Below, piece by piece: positions 19,428 through 30,600 of a stretch of DNA of 64,000 nt (within the stretch, counting starts at the first letter, position 1; every line of letters begins with the position of its first letter). The notes below the pieces were generated by a model that worked only from the letters and a program-made list of their open reading frames with translations, was not told the origin of the DNA and ran no database searches. Made by a program: the position numbers and the translations under genes. Source of the DNA: Hyaloperonospora brassicae (lineage: Eukaryota; Oomycota; Peronosporomycetes; Peronosporales; Peronosporaceae); assembly GCA_947650285.1 (NCBI GenBank), contig CANTFL010001335.1, positions 124,001 to 188,000 on the forward strand, given 5' to 3'.

Positions 19428-21584
19428 TTGACGAAAGTTGCTCCAGATACACAATCATTGTGTGTCTCTGCACCTGGTGATGACGTTTCGCTCATCACCT
19501 TGAAGCTGGAAGCGACAAATGATTTGTCGCTTCGTGCCCTAGTAGACTGTGGGGCGTCGAACAACTTTGTTCGACGCCAGTCACTAGAGGGTCGTAGGCT
19601 CAAGTTCGTTGAGCGCGACATTCCCCTCACAAGGATGACGGTGCGCCTTGCAACAGGCGCATCGATTACCGTTAAGAAACGTGTAGTAGAAGTCCACTAC
19701 ACGTTGAAGGGCGAACAGTACGATGATGACTTCATCGTACTAGATCTGGATGACAAATTTGATGTCATCCTGGGATTACCTTGGCTCAGAAAGTACGAGC
19801 CAAGGGTGAGCTGGAAGCATCGATCCGTGAAGATGCCTGCCACTTGTTCATCAGATGGCCATCTGATGAACATCTTGGAGCGTCCACAAGCGTGTGGATG
19901 TTCTGCGAGTGAGTGCGATGGCCTCACTTGCGGTTCGGTCGTTAGCACGACTGCACAAGATCACAGTGTAGTTGATCACTACACTGTGGAGCAAGCTCCC
20001 GGCGGCTGTACAGAAGTACAGGCTGCGCCGAAGGTCCACCACTCGAATAAGTCGAGTGGACCGGGACATGGATGCATGCCTAGCGGGCAGCATCTTAGAA
20101 GTGAGAAACCTGTTGCCTTCAAAGGGCAACATGGAAATCCTAGGTCGACTGGAGAGTCGACCGTAGAGGATCGGTCCCTGACTGTGGTTGCACAGCCACA
20201 GTCAGAAGACGTCGAGGGAATAAGTCCCCACGTACTTGAGGAAGGAATTCCTCAAGAGTCACTTGCTGAGGGATCAGGCCTTCAGCAACCTGTGGAAAGA
20301 AGTTCCCAGGAAGTAACCGAGACGTTCAACGTCTCGGTTAATGACGGATCAAGCGTGGGCGCTTATACGCTTGACCTGATTGTGCGTCCGAAGTTAACTT
20401 CGGAGATAACTCAGTTGCCAGCGCTAGAACCGAAACGGTTCTTGCGTGATCTGCGTAGTGGCAAAGTCAAGCAGATCTGCATACTCGTCCCAGAGGATGA
20501 GTATGTGGCCGATATTCGGTCGGCCACAGTATTTGCTGAGAACGAACGGGTTCTCAGCAGCTCATCGATGGACGAAAGTGTCCTCGATGAGAAGACTCGG
20601 ATTGAGCGATACGCGTCCCAATCCTGGGAGTCGCTTCAGGCAAATCCTTTGTATAAGGATTTGATCGAATTCAGGGATGTGTTCCCTGAATCAGTACCTT
20701 GCGAGTTGCCTGAGGACAAAGGCACTCGACACGAGATCGAGCTCAAACCGGGCTCGAAGTACTGTGTCATGAAGCAGTGGCCACTGCCTCGTGAACAAGT
20801 ACTAGCAATCGACAAGTTCTTTGCCGATCGCTTAGAAGCGGGCCATGTGAGGAAATCAACATCCCCTCACAGCTCTCCGACCTTCTGTGTGCGAAAGGCC
20901 ACAGGAGAGTGGCGGATAGTGCACGCATTCAACAAATTGAATGCTGCAACGGTACCGGCTCAGACGCCGATACCGAGGAAGGACGTAATCATAGATGGTA
21001 TGTCAAAGAGTACCATCTTTTCGTCCATGGATCTGATGGATGGGTTCTATCAGATCCTCATGCGTGAACGGGACATCCCGTTCACGGCAGTGAGTACCCT
21101 CAGCGGGATGCTGTGGGAGTGGCTAGTTATGCCACAGGGGATGAGCAATGCCCCTGCAACATTCAACAGATGTGTCACAAATCTGTTGAGACCGGTGAGA
21201 GACTTCTCACCGAGTTACTTCGACAATGTGTTCGTCCATAGCCGGGCTATGGACGGAAAGACGGACGTTGAAGTTCACAGAACTCACGTTCGTCAGGTTC
21301 TTCAACTTATGCGCAAGCATAAGTTGTACGCCAACCTCAAGAAGTGTATATTCGCGGCTAACGAAATACCACTTCTTGGGTGCATCGTGGGTAAACATGG
21401 CGTACGCCCTGATCCCAAAAAGATCGAGGCGATCACCGACTGGCCAGTGCCAGTCGATGTCAAGGGACTGAGGAAATTCCTTGGTCTAGCGGCGTACTTG
21501 CACAAGTCCTCGCAACTATGCCGAGATGACTGTTCATCTTTCTTGATTGCTCAAGAAAAATGTCAAGTGGTCATGGAACGATGA
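19428..21584 (+). pseudogene. Gypsy pol: protease and reverse transcriptase, catalytic Asp lost
   Basis: An open stretch of 718 codons. The aspartic protease site is LVDCGASNN, with Asp at 19545. After a low-complexity linker, RT begins near 20730 (HEIELKPGSKYC), with SSPTFCVRKATGEWRIV, FSSMDLMDGFYQIL and MPQGMSNAPATFNR. The YxDD box at 21216-21227 reads YFDN, so the second metal-binding Asp is Asn and the enzyme should be inactive. The tail goes out of frame at about 21510, and the true continuation lies in another frame from about 21547. Inverted repeats are densest in this part. Confidence 0.93.
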
Positions 21585-22555
21585 GTGCCAGCGTTCCTTT
21601 GAGGGTATCAAGCAAAGCTTTATGCAATCGCCGATCTTGGCAATTGCAGATCAGGACAGACCATTTCATGTGGTATGTGACGCCATCGATTTTGCAATCG
21701 GCTGTGCGTTTATGCAGTTCGATGCAGATGGCGCGGAGCGCGTCATCTGTTATCAGTCGCGTCAGCTGCAAGAAGCTGAGCGTAATTACCCAGTGCATGA
21801 CAAGGAGCTCCTTGCCATGAAGTACGCACTGGCTAAGTTTCGCGTCTATCTCTTGGGAGATAGACCGTTTGCTGTCTATACGGACCATGCGTCATTACGC
21901 ACGGCCGAAACAGCCCACACCTCTCGCAAAGAAATGGCGAGGTGACTGTCTTTCTTCGCGGAGTACTACTTCTCCGTGGAGAATAAACCAGGACGACTCA
22001 ATGTCGTCGCTGATGCGCTTTCGCGCCGGCCCGATTTCGAGCCGGACGCACAATAAAACAGTGAGGATAAGCCCACTGTTGCGACACTGTCATTCAGTGT
22101 CCCGTCGTCAAGTTTACTTGACGACGTGCGAAAGGCATACGCGGAAGATAAGTATCTTCTGCGATTGATGGATCATCTGGTGAATCCATCCAGTAAATCC
22201 ATGAGGGATTTACCGGCTTTGCACCGATCCTCCTCGGATCGGTATAGTACACGCAACGGATTGCTGTACTATACAGCTGTTGCCGACGACACGCCTCGTT
22301 TCGTCGTACCCGCTCATCATGATTTGCGTTTACGCATCATGTATGAGTGTCACGATGCCCCAACAGGCGGCCATCGTGGTAGAGAAAAGACTCACCTCAC
22401 CGTAAGTCGTGACTTTTACTGGCCACGCCAGTATAAGTCACTATCAGTTTGTCTGCAAGTACGTACGTGCTTGCGAGGTTTGTCAACGGGTGAAGCCTAG
22501 TCCTTCATCCCTTGCGCCATTGCAGCCTCTGCCTGTTCCGACAGAGTGATGGCAG
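21514..22555 (+). pseudogene. Gypsy pol: RNase H and integrase zinc finger, broken
   Basis: RNase H is intact in sequence (VVCDA, DKELLAMKYAL, YTDHASLR), but the frame carries TGA at 21943-21945, where family members have Trp, and TAA at 22054-22056. The integrase HHCC finger follows (VPAHHDLRLRIMYECH, GGHRGREKTH). A frameshift near 22440 comes before its cysteines (RACEVCQRV), and another TGA lies just before the integrase core. An in-frame TGA also lies just before 21547. None of these stops is at a plausible programmed site. Confidence 0.88.
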
Positions 22556-23770
22556 TCCGTTTCAATGGACTTCGTCTTCGGTTTTCCCGAAGACGCTCAC
22601 AATAATAATGGTATTCTTGTGTTTGTTGACCGATTCAGTAAGATAGTGCATCTTGCTGCTGTCCATGAGTCGATCAAGGCTCAAGGTTGTGCTCGTGTCT
22701 TTCTCGACACGGTCTTTAGACTCCACGGGTTACCCCGTGAACTCGTATCCGACCGTGACCCTCGGTTCACGGCGGCATTTTGGCAAACCGTGTTCCGCAC
22801 ATTGGGAACACGATTGAAGATGTCTACTTCTGACCATCCCGAAACAGATGGTCAGACGGAACGTGCGAACCGTGTTCTCAAAGAGATACTTCGAGGATTT
22901 GTCCACTCGATTTCGAGTTGGAGCGAATTCCTACCCATGGTGGAATTCGCCACCAATAATTCGTTGCATGCTTCCACACAGCACACATCGTTTTACGTGA
23001 ATGGCTTACGCCATCCACGTGTCCCCGCCCTTTTAGAGTGTGACTCTTGGATAAGGGGGGGAGGGACTCGCTCGAGCAAAAACCGTTTTGGCTCTTGCTC
23101 ATCACGTGTCGACGCTAACGTCGTCACGTATGATGCTGATGTCGATCAAGTCGACACCGATGAAGAAGATCACCTTAATAATAGCGATGACGCTATTATT
23201 GACTCGGATGATGATGACGATGCTGGTATATTCAGCATCGTCAACGATTATGCCATCGAGGAAGAAGACAACCTCGTTGAAGAAGAGAGCAATCTCTTAG
23301 CAGTGCGCACGAAGCGCACTGAAAGACAAAACAAAGAGTCGGCAGAGAACTTCCTGCTGACTCGAGAAGCGGTAGTCCGTTTCGTTCAGGACTCCATCGC
23401 AAATGCGGTGGACCGTCAGAAACGGAACGCAGACAAGAATGGAAGAGCAAATGTTCTTTCATTTAAGGTTAACGACCTAGTACTACTGTCTACGGTAAAC
23501 TTACCTGGGCATGCAGTCACTAGTGTCGGCAGTAGTAAACTACTGCCGAAGTACATTGGGCCATTTCGAGTGTTGCATCGCAAGGGCAATGCATACACAC
23601 TCGAATTGCCACGTAAGATGCGCACGCATCCTACGTTTTACGTGGGGAGGCTCAGCCCGTACTGTAAGTACGAGCCTTCTTCTTCCGATGAAGATAGCCC
23701 CACGTTCAAGAACATCCATCAAGTTCTTGTGTTCGCGCTCCAGACGATCCGTCTGATCGCGCAGATATGA
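22556..23770 (+). pseudogene. Gypsy integrase core and C-terminal region
   Basis: Open from the Met at 22565 to 23770. The DDE triad is present: MDFVFGF (first Asp), SDRDPRFTA (second), and Glu in TDGQTERANR. An unusual acidic insert at about 23105-23300 (DTDEEDHLNN, DSDDDDDAG, EEEDNLVEEE) separates the core from a GPY-like segment (LLPKYIGPFRVL, YTLELPRKMRTHPTFYVGRL). Integrase would insert the cDNA; this domain alone looks intact. Confidence 0.9.
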
Positions 23771-25258
23771 TACCTCGGAACTCAACCGAGATATCTCCCC
23801 GCGAGCTGTCGCCAGCTTGCCGAATAGGGAGCGGACATCCCACTCGACCTGAAGCTGCGCTGTGGCATAATCGGCGCGATACCTCGCCCGATCAGCCTCG
23901 TGATCCTTGCGGTTCTTCCGCACGGTATCAGTCAAAGCGTAGCGCCGGTCGCGCTCGTGCTTCAAGTCATCGCGCAATTCATCGATTGCGCGATCCATAT
24001 CTTAAGGTTCGAGATGGTGAGCCGAATAATCTGGAGGAGGTCTTTCCTCCTCCACCACATTCTTTGGTGGATGCTCACGATGATCAGCGCTTCCTAGTGG
24101 AGCGTATCTTGAATCACCGTGACGATTCAGGATCAAGGACGAGCTACCTCGTCCAGTGGCGGGGGTGTCCACCCTCTTGGAACAGCTAGGAGCCCCGCTA
24201 TCAGCTGTTGATGGATGTTGAAGGTATCGTCCGCCAGTATGACGAGACCCATCCGATGAGTCCTCGGGTACATCGGTAAACACGCGCTTTTGGCGCTTGT
24301 AGACGGATTGCAAGTTTGCAATCGCGTCACGCATCTCCTCCGAGATGTGTGCCCTTCCCCAGGGCGAACTTAGGGAATACACGTCCCTATGTGCACGCTG
24401 CGAGTTGTCAACACAACTCGCACAAGGGTCTCCCCATGTGAGGCAAGGAATGCCTGCCTCACTCGACAAACAGTGCAACCGATACCTGGCACCGGTTGGC
24501 GTTCGCTTTTCGAACCTGAGGCGTGTCGCCTCAAGTTTCTTGATCCACCCTTCTCGTCCAAAATTCTTTACGTTTTGGACGAACGCGTTCCACGCAGCCA
24601 AAAGCGAGGCTTTGTCACGCTTTTGGTTGCTGTTGTACCATCGATGTCTAAGGTAGACATCGAGATAAAAGTCTTCCTCAGCGCGAAAGTTGCTCGCGCT
24701 GGGACTCAAGCCGTGAAGCTCAGTCGCATCGAATAAGGGTATTCGATGGTGTTGGCTTGTCTCGTGAGACAAGCTATTGATGAGCCGTTCGGTCAAACGC
24801 CACGGCTTCAGCTCATCACGCTTCACGGTGTTACCTTTGTTGGTACCACGGCTCCCAGATTGAAGACGGCTCACGCCATCATCATCACGCTCGTGCGAAG
24901 ACGCACGAGCCGGCGGTGGTAAGGAATAATATTCCTCATTACCCTGATCATCGCCATCACTCCCGAACAGACTGTGATGCAACTCACGAGTCCGTTCGTT
25001 CGGCAGTGGCCTTGGCGAATACTGAGGCGTCGCCGGTGAGCGAGACGCCTCTGGAGCATCGCCCGAGTCAGACACGTCTGACTCGCCAGAGTAGATGACC
25101 TCAATGTCGGGGTCATCATGCGCACGCGGTGAGGTGCCGCGTGCATTTGCAGCACCTGTTGCTGCAGGCAAAGAAAGAGCAGCAGACGACGAATCGTCTG
25201 CCGCAGAGGCTGGCACAGGCACAGACTCTGTGTGCCTTGAGTCACCCCGCATAGACAT
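23540..25258 (-). CDS. Antisense ORF inside the Gypsy element, split by one stop
   Basis: Opposite in direction to gag-pol. It opens at Met 25258 and runs 418 codons to TAA at 24002-24004. Two codons later the same frame continues from Met 23998 for 152 codons, so one frame of about 570 residues is cut by a single stop. The N-terminal third is Ser/Pro/Asp-rich. The middle (NFRAEEDFYLDVYLRHRW, NVKNFGREGWIKKLEATR) is structured-looking, with a Cys cluster in AGIPCLTWGDPCASC. The C-terminal part is a coiled coil (DRLEREHKNLMDVL). I know no function. It overlaps the chromodomain. The degraded copy at about 60,950-61,740 retains matching sequence in the same orientation, so the ORF belongs to the family. 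Confidence 0.7.
24061..24260 (+). pseudogene. Chromodomain of Gypsy pol, interrupted by a stop
   Basis: Reads DQRFLVERILNHRDD, SYLVQWRGCPPSWNS, then TAG at 24187-24189 where the family has Trp, then EPRYQLLMDVEG and YDETHPM. Chromodomains target chromoviruses to marked chromatin. This segment overlaps the 3' part of the antisense ORF on the other strand. Confidence 0.85.
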
Positions 25259-25388
25259 GTTAACTATGCGAGATCAGGTTGAGTTATGAACGGAACTGAC
25301 CCAACAAGTGCTCCCTGTCCCAATGGCGCCCAACGGGTGGCCGCCATAATTTTCGATAGTCACACGGTGACTATCAGTTAGGGGGTGA

Positions 25389-25782
25389 TGTAACGGGGCA
25401 GCCCGTTACATGGAAGTGTCACTTTAAAAGAAAGTGACAACAAAGAATATTAAGTGAGTATTCTTTGAACAATATCACCGATAATGGTGATATTGGTGAA
25501 GCGACCAAAGGGTCTGCTCATTGGTTGATATCGTGATGATATCAACCCACCAATAGCCGCAGGACGCGCGCAATGAGTGGTGACGAGACGTCACCATACA
25601 CTCAGTTATATTAGCATAATTAAGTTGAGTCAAACAGAGAGACACTAGCAAAAAGACTTAATTATATTAATATAACAGTTTTACTTTCTCTTTATCCTAC
25701 GCTTCCTTGTTCGCCTCGTGTACGTCTGTCGGGGCACCCAAAAGCCTTGCGTTAAGTTCACGCAAGGGTGTGCCCCGTTACA
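25389..25782 (+). repeat. 3' LTR of the Gypsy element
   Basis: 394 bp, matching the 5' LTR except for four substitutions and one T insertion. The purine run TTAGGGGGTGATG just before it is a candidate polypurine tract. One substitution pair breaks an inverted repeat that is perfect in the 5' LTR (18141-18167). Confidence 0.97.
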
Positions 25783-27600
25783 ACAGGGCTATCTCTTTCA
25801 CGCGGCGGAACAAAGTTATCAAGCGGGGGAACTGCTCAGTCTAAATGCGGCTGGATGCTACCAGCAGATTGCATTGCACAAGACGCAGGCAGGCAGCCCA
25901 GCACCGCTCAATTTGCGATACAGCAATATCCATTATTCGGTATTTGTTCACTTCCGACACCCACCACCATTTGGCCGTGAAGGAGCTTATTTAAATCTAT
26001 ATGGATTACAGCGACGCCATGTCACCATGTAAGACGTGAGTATGACCGAAGATATGGAGGAAACACCTGGTGAGTCAATCGTGGTAGACGCATATTCCTT
26101 ACAGAAGCTCCAGAATAGAGACCAGCTGGACCAAAAGACTGCGGTTTATTCCAGCATTCCCATGAGTAAGCTACGCGTGACATTCCGATAGCTACCGTTC
26201 CCACAAATCCCTATATCCACCATCGAACAGATCTTTGGCTCCCTCGGACCTCAGCGCTTTACGCTCTCCTCAACTTTCTCACTGCGACGGATCCGACCAA
26301 GGTATAGTCGACCAGCAGCGCCTTGCAAGCGTCGATATGACGAATATCTCAACCATCGATGTCGTACAGCTGAAACGACAACATCACATAGCACCATGCG
26401 TCCTGCATCAGTGGAAATCTCTCGTGAACGAGAACAAGGGGCTACTGATCCTTGACGATCGTCTTGAGTAGAAACCAGCGATGCCTGACCTGGTTGGAGA
26501 CAACGCAACGTTACAGCCGTCGCTACAACGTCTTATGCGCTCCACGAATTACTCGGACGGACCTCGATGACCGCACAAGTTCACCGATCACCACCTCTAT
26601 AGGTATCGACCAAAAGCACCACGTTGTTATGAAGACGATACAGGGCCACGCAGGGGCCTGCCAGACACCTAGAATGACGAATTAGTGGTCCCACACCTTC
26701 AAAAAAGGCGGCGTCATCCAGGACTGCAATCGCTCGACTGGATATGCCGTTGCTAATCAAAGGAACCTGGCAGGATATGTGGCTATCGTTGGGAACGATA
26801 TGGCTGGCGAATACTCAAGATAATGTTTCTACCCTCCAGAGTACATCGGCGGTATGGGAGCGAGCAGAATCCTCTGACCTGTCAAGTCGATGACTCTGCT
26901 TCAAGCATTTCCCTACCAGGTTTCTCTATTGGATGCCCTCGATGATGAGGTGCTCGTGTCATGGACATCTGCCTGGCGTTGCGACTGCCTGTTTCAGGGT
27001 CTCGATACATACCACAAGCAGGTATCCGACAGCGGAACCCAAGTGTGACTCGAAGCCTGGCGATCCTGTACGACAGGGGAGACAGGTAGTCAAACCTTGG
27101 CCCCCTTGTCGACAATACGGATGGCTAGATTACATTGCGCGAGTGTGACTGTGACAAGGACGATCTTTGCGGCTATGCGACACCCGCAACAAACGCCTGT
27201 TTGCACGAGACGCCGTATGTGCGATTTTGCACAACGACGGCATTAAGGCGCTACCGGTAGAACGACGGCGAAGTCCTGGACCGGATAAAGAGACATCTTT
27301 CAGCTTTAGTTATCAGCGCGAATCAATGACAAAGCATCTGAGCATCAAGCCATGAGAAGATCTGGGATGTGGTCCATTCATTCTTCGAGCAGTCGCTCGC
27401 TCAAGGATCCGTTCAACGGAATCAACACTACTAACGTCTCCGCAGTACGCGACGGGTACCTTCTGCCGCCTTTGATAGGGTGACAGCCAAACTCCTTACA
27501 GAAAAACTTTCCGTGAAGCACCTATTTCCTCCCACGAACACACCCGATACCCACCGCGGCCACCGACCAGATACCAAATTATGTCACTTACAAAATTTTG
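25783..27600. other. Unassigned decayed sequence 3' of the Gypsy element
   Basis: No intact gene. Short open stretches such as LLSLNAAGCYQQIALHKTQ near 25840 look like decayed protein-coding sequence, possibly the 5' part of the LINE listed next. Stops and frame changes are frequent. Confidence 0.45.
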
Positions 27601-27639
27601 CGGTAATTTACGAAAAGAAACCATATTAAATGAATGAGG

Positions 27640-30600
27640 GGTGGAAGCAGCAAGGCCAATACCACAATACTATATCGAGGCGTCTGCAGGAGACATATAT
27701 TACCTCTGAGATTGCAGCTCTTCAGGCTTCTGCTACATGGAGATCTATCTGGGGAGCCTACAACTCTCATCACACTCGACTCTTACCTGCGACATTGTAC
27801 TGGAGTGTCAGCACGGAGGAATGTGGAGGCGTGGCGATAATGATTGACCCGATCTAGCATAACGATGTTGTGATATGACATCCGGAATTTTAGACCAACC
27901 GGGCCATTGTTGTTGTCGTGGGTAACGCCTTAGTGGTCAAGTTAAATGCACCCAATGAACGATGGGAGGGGGAACAATTCTTTAACCGTCTTCAGCAGTA
28001 GCGATGGCCAGACAGAAATGTGATTTGATTAAATAATTTAAATTTTGTTCAAAGTCCTCACCGCAAAAGACTGGGTGACTTACGGACAGGGCGACCGGAG
28101 ACCCCGGCCTTAACTACGTTATTAAACACGTTATAATTGCTGGACGCTACGACTTTAAATGCTTCAGCAATGGACGACGAGGTCATCAAGACGACAGACC
28201 GTTTGACGCACTGAAATGTGCGGACGTCTATCCGGATAGATCGTTTCTTCACGCGCAATAATCGGACCGTGACTTTTCAGCACGTGAGAGTACGCCTGTC
28301 AGCTTTCCTCTCTGACCACCAACAAGTCACTTTGCACATGAAGAACACCGAGTGGAGGCGGCTTAAGCGAAGAAAGGTCAATAAATTGTATAATACTATC
28401 TTATCGGCGACATTAGAGCGCTTTCGCGCGGATCTATGGAATGAGCCCATCAAACCGAAACCGGACGTGAAGTAACCTCAAGAGCTTAGGACACAGAGGT
28501 CTCTAACTGCAAAGCAGGAATCAATCGAATGAGGAAACGGGAATATCAACGGGCGCGTTGGATGAGGCGTCGGGTCCAACGACGAGATCGAACTCGTCTC
28601 TCCACGCACTCCATATCTTAATGGAGAGTATAGAAGAAGATCTTCCGACTGCACAATCTGTCATACAGGGCATAAGTTTTGAGCGGACACTGGAGCGTCT
28701 CGGATGGCAGTTCGAACGGGTGTCTAAATGAAAACAGAATCAACCTGTATCCGGTCTTTAACAGATCTACGAACTGCCTTTTCTACCCGAGAAAACGATC
28801 ACCAACCGTTTTGCGTCAGAATGGAGTCCAATTCTCTGTCGAACACATAACACCTTCCCAGAGCCAGGGATCCATACCGCCTTGCGCGTTTTTATCACAA
28901 TTCCGGTGGATCGAATGCTCTCCGCGGATTCTAATGCGTTCTTCATATGCCAAATCACGCTGGAAGAAGTCCTAGAGGCGACTGGGTCACCTAAATGTGA
29001 TAAAGCTTCCGGATCAGACAGAATCAATAATGATATTCTTAAAGACTTGCAAGCGCTACTAGCTCCAGTGCTTTTCAATATCGACAACGAATTATTGCAA
29101 GTATGTTCGCGTCCCGCCTCGTTCTGGAAGGGTTGATTTACCGCTTCACAAGAAGGGTATCTCGAAAGACGCGATGTTTTGTAGACCGACTGCTTTGTTA
29201 CAAACCGGTTACAAAGTTTTCATCAAGATAATCTCAGACAGAGTCCAATGAGTGATAGGGGTGCCCTTTCAGGACACTCAACATAGGTATGTCCACGACA
29301 GAAAAATGTACAAGACGATGATTGCGATGATGGCACATTAAAGTTCGGCGATGTCCGAGCCGGAGAGAGCGATCAATGATATCCGAGTCATCTTGCGTCT
29401 GGATTTCACGAGGCATATGACACGGTCTCACGAGAATTCTTATTCGAGGTATTACGACTCTTTGGCTTCACGGAATCCTTCATTATTGTTATACAACGTC
29501 TACATGACGGAAACACAGCGCAATTCTTAGTGAATGGAATGCTCTCAGACCCTATCCCTAAACCTACGGAGATCCGAGAGGGTTGCCCCTTGGCTTTACT
29601 ACTTTATCTACTCGTGGCCAAGATACTGGCCATTTCCATACAACAAAACACACGTATCGAAGGGATACGACATTCTGTTTTCCAGACGAGAGGCATAAAT
29701 TCACGGCATTTGTTGAAATTCGACGATTTTTCTCGAGCGGGCAGACAAATGCTGCAGGTGCTGGTCATCGTGCAAATATTCGAGAAACTCTCTGAGATGT
29801 TTTTTTCAACCGTCGAACTGTGTGGTGCTGTTTTTAATACAGCGGTAAATGTCACGGGAGTATGAAGGGATTCATGTCCTCCAACATGGAAATAGGACTA
29901 GGTGTCCAGTGGGAACAGGATACCTAGTTGCCTCTAGAATGGGCATCACGGTTCCAGAATATGAGAAAGCGGCTAGCCACAGCGACTCTTATTTTACAAC
30001 CAGCGTCGAAGTCCGAATTATTATATCCAATGCTATCATGCTTCCCACCGTCCTCGTTACTGCGGCGGTCTTCAGATTTCATCAGCGGACCAAGAATAAA
30101 TCGCACAATCTTTAAAAGCAATTAACCTGGAATCATATCACGTCAACGGCAGGCATAACGTCAATCCAGGCCCGATGTATATCCCACGTGGCGCGGGCGG
30201 AATCGGCCTTATCTCCATTGATGTCGCCATCAGCACGCAGAACCTAAAGCAATCCGTGCAATGGTTGATTTACAAACGGGAACCCTAGTATTAAGCGTGT
30301 ACAACCTGGACATTCAGAAATACCGAGGACTCTGCGATTGAAGACTATCGCCGTCTCAAGTAACTCTCGGCACCACCGTCATAATAATGGGCCTTAAGTA
30401 GATATACAAGCAAATGTAACTGCTTAGATCGCACCTGCGAAGTTCAAATGGCTTATTATCCAGCAGCACCGACACGGACCGTTCCAGCGACTAGTAGCCA
30501 ACCTCGTAGCCACTTGTAATGGGCTTAAATTAATTCTACAGTATTATGAAGACATACCGATGTTCACGGACATGCGCAATCTAGAGCACAATACATTTTA

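Larger units (their letters stand above)
17788..25782 (+). mobile_element. Ty3/Gypsy chromodomain retrotransposon, young but coding-dead
   Basis: 7,995 bp flanked by 393/394-bp LTRs with four substitutions and one indel between them (about 98.7% identity). Order: LTR, gag, protease, reverse transcriptase, RNase H, integrase, chromodomain, an antisense ORF, LTR. High LTR identity means recent insertion, yet gag and pol hold several stops and frameshifts, so this copy cannot make a full polyprotein. The 5-bp flanks (AGATG left, ACAGG right) do not match, so no target-site duplication is visible. The whole element is tiled with short inverted repeats (separate entry). Confidence 0.96.
17788..25782. 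repeat. Element-wide tiling of hyphenated inverted repeats
   Basis: Verified by hand as arm/spacer/arm. Protease-RT: 19449-19463 (7/1/7), 19476-19499 (8/8/8), 19509-19533 (12/1/12), 19553-19578 (12/2/12), 19678-19705 (10/8/10), 19717-19741 (10/5/10), 19748-19770 (8/7/8), 19779-19805 (9/9/9), 19845-19872 (14/0/14), 19962-19988 (11/5/11), 20178-20205 (10/8/10), 20314-20340 (13/1/13), 20534-20559 (10/6/10), 21063-21086 (10/4/10), 21233-21255 (11/1/11), 21303-21326 (10/4/10). Integrase region: 23177-23200 (10/4/10), 23526-23549 (11/2/11). Antisense ORF: 24399-24422 (10/4/10), 24554-24582 (10/9/10), 24641-24663 (10/3/10). Many more with 6-8 bp arms lie between. The LTRs carry the same pattern. Confidence 0.93.

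Noticed and set aside
17788..25782. Palindromes as a CRISPR array or a tandem repeat
   Set aside because: Arm sequences differ at every site, spacing is irregular, and they lie inside coding sequence of a eukaryotic retroelement.
17788..25782. Palindromes as an assembly artefact
   Set aside because: Both LTRs show nearly the same hairpins, and both arms of each coding hairpin encode residues consistent with conserved retroelement domains.
17788..25782. Fungal-style RIP as the cause of the mutations
   Set aside because: Only a handful of transition-type lesions are seen, no dense CpA-to-TpA pattern, and oomycetes are not known to do RIP.
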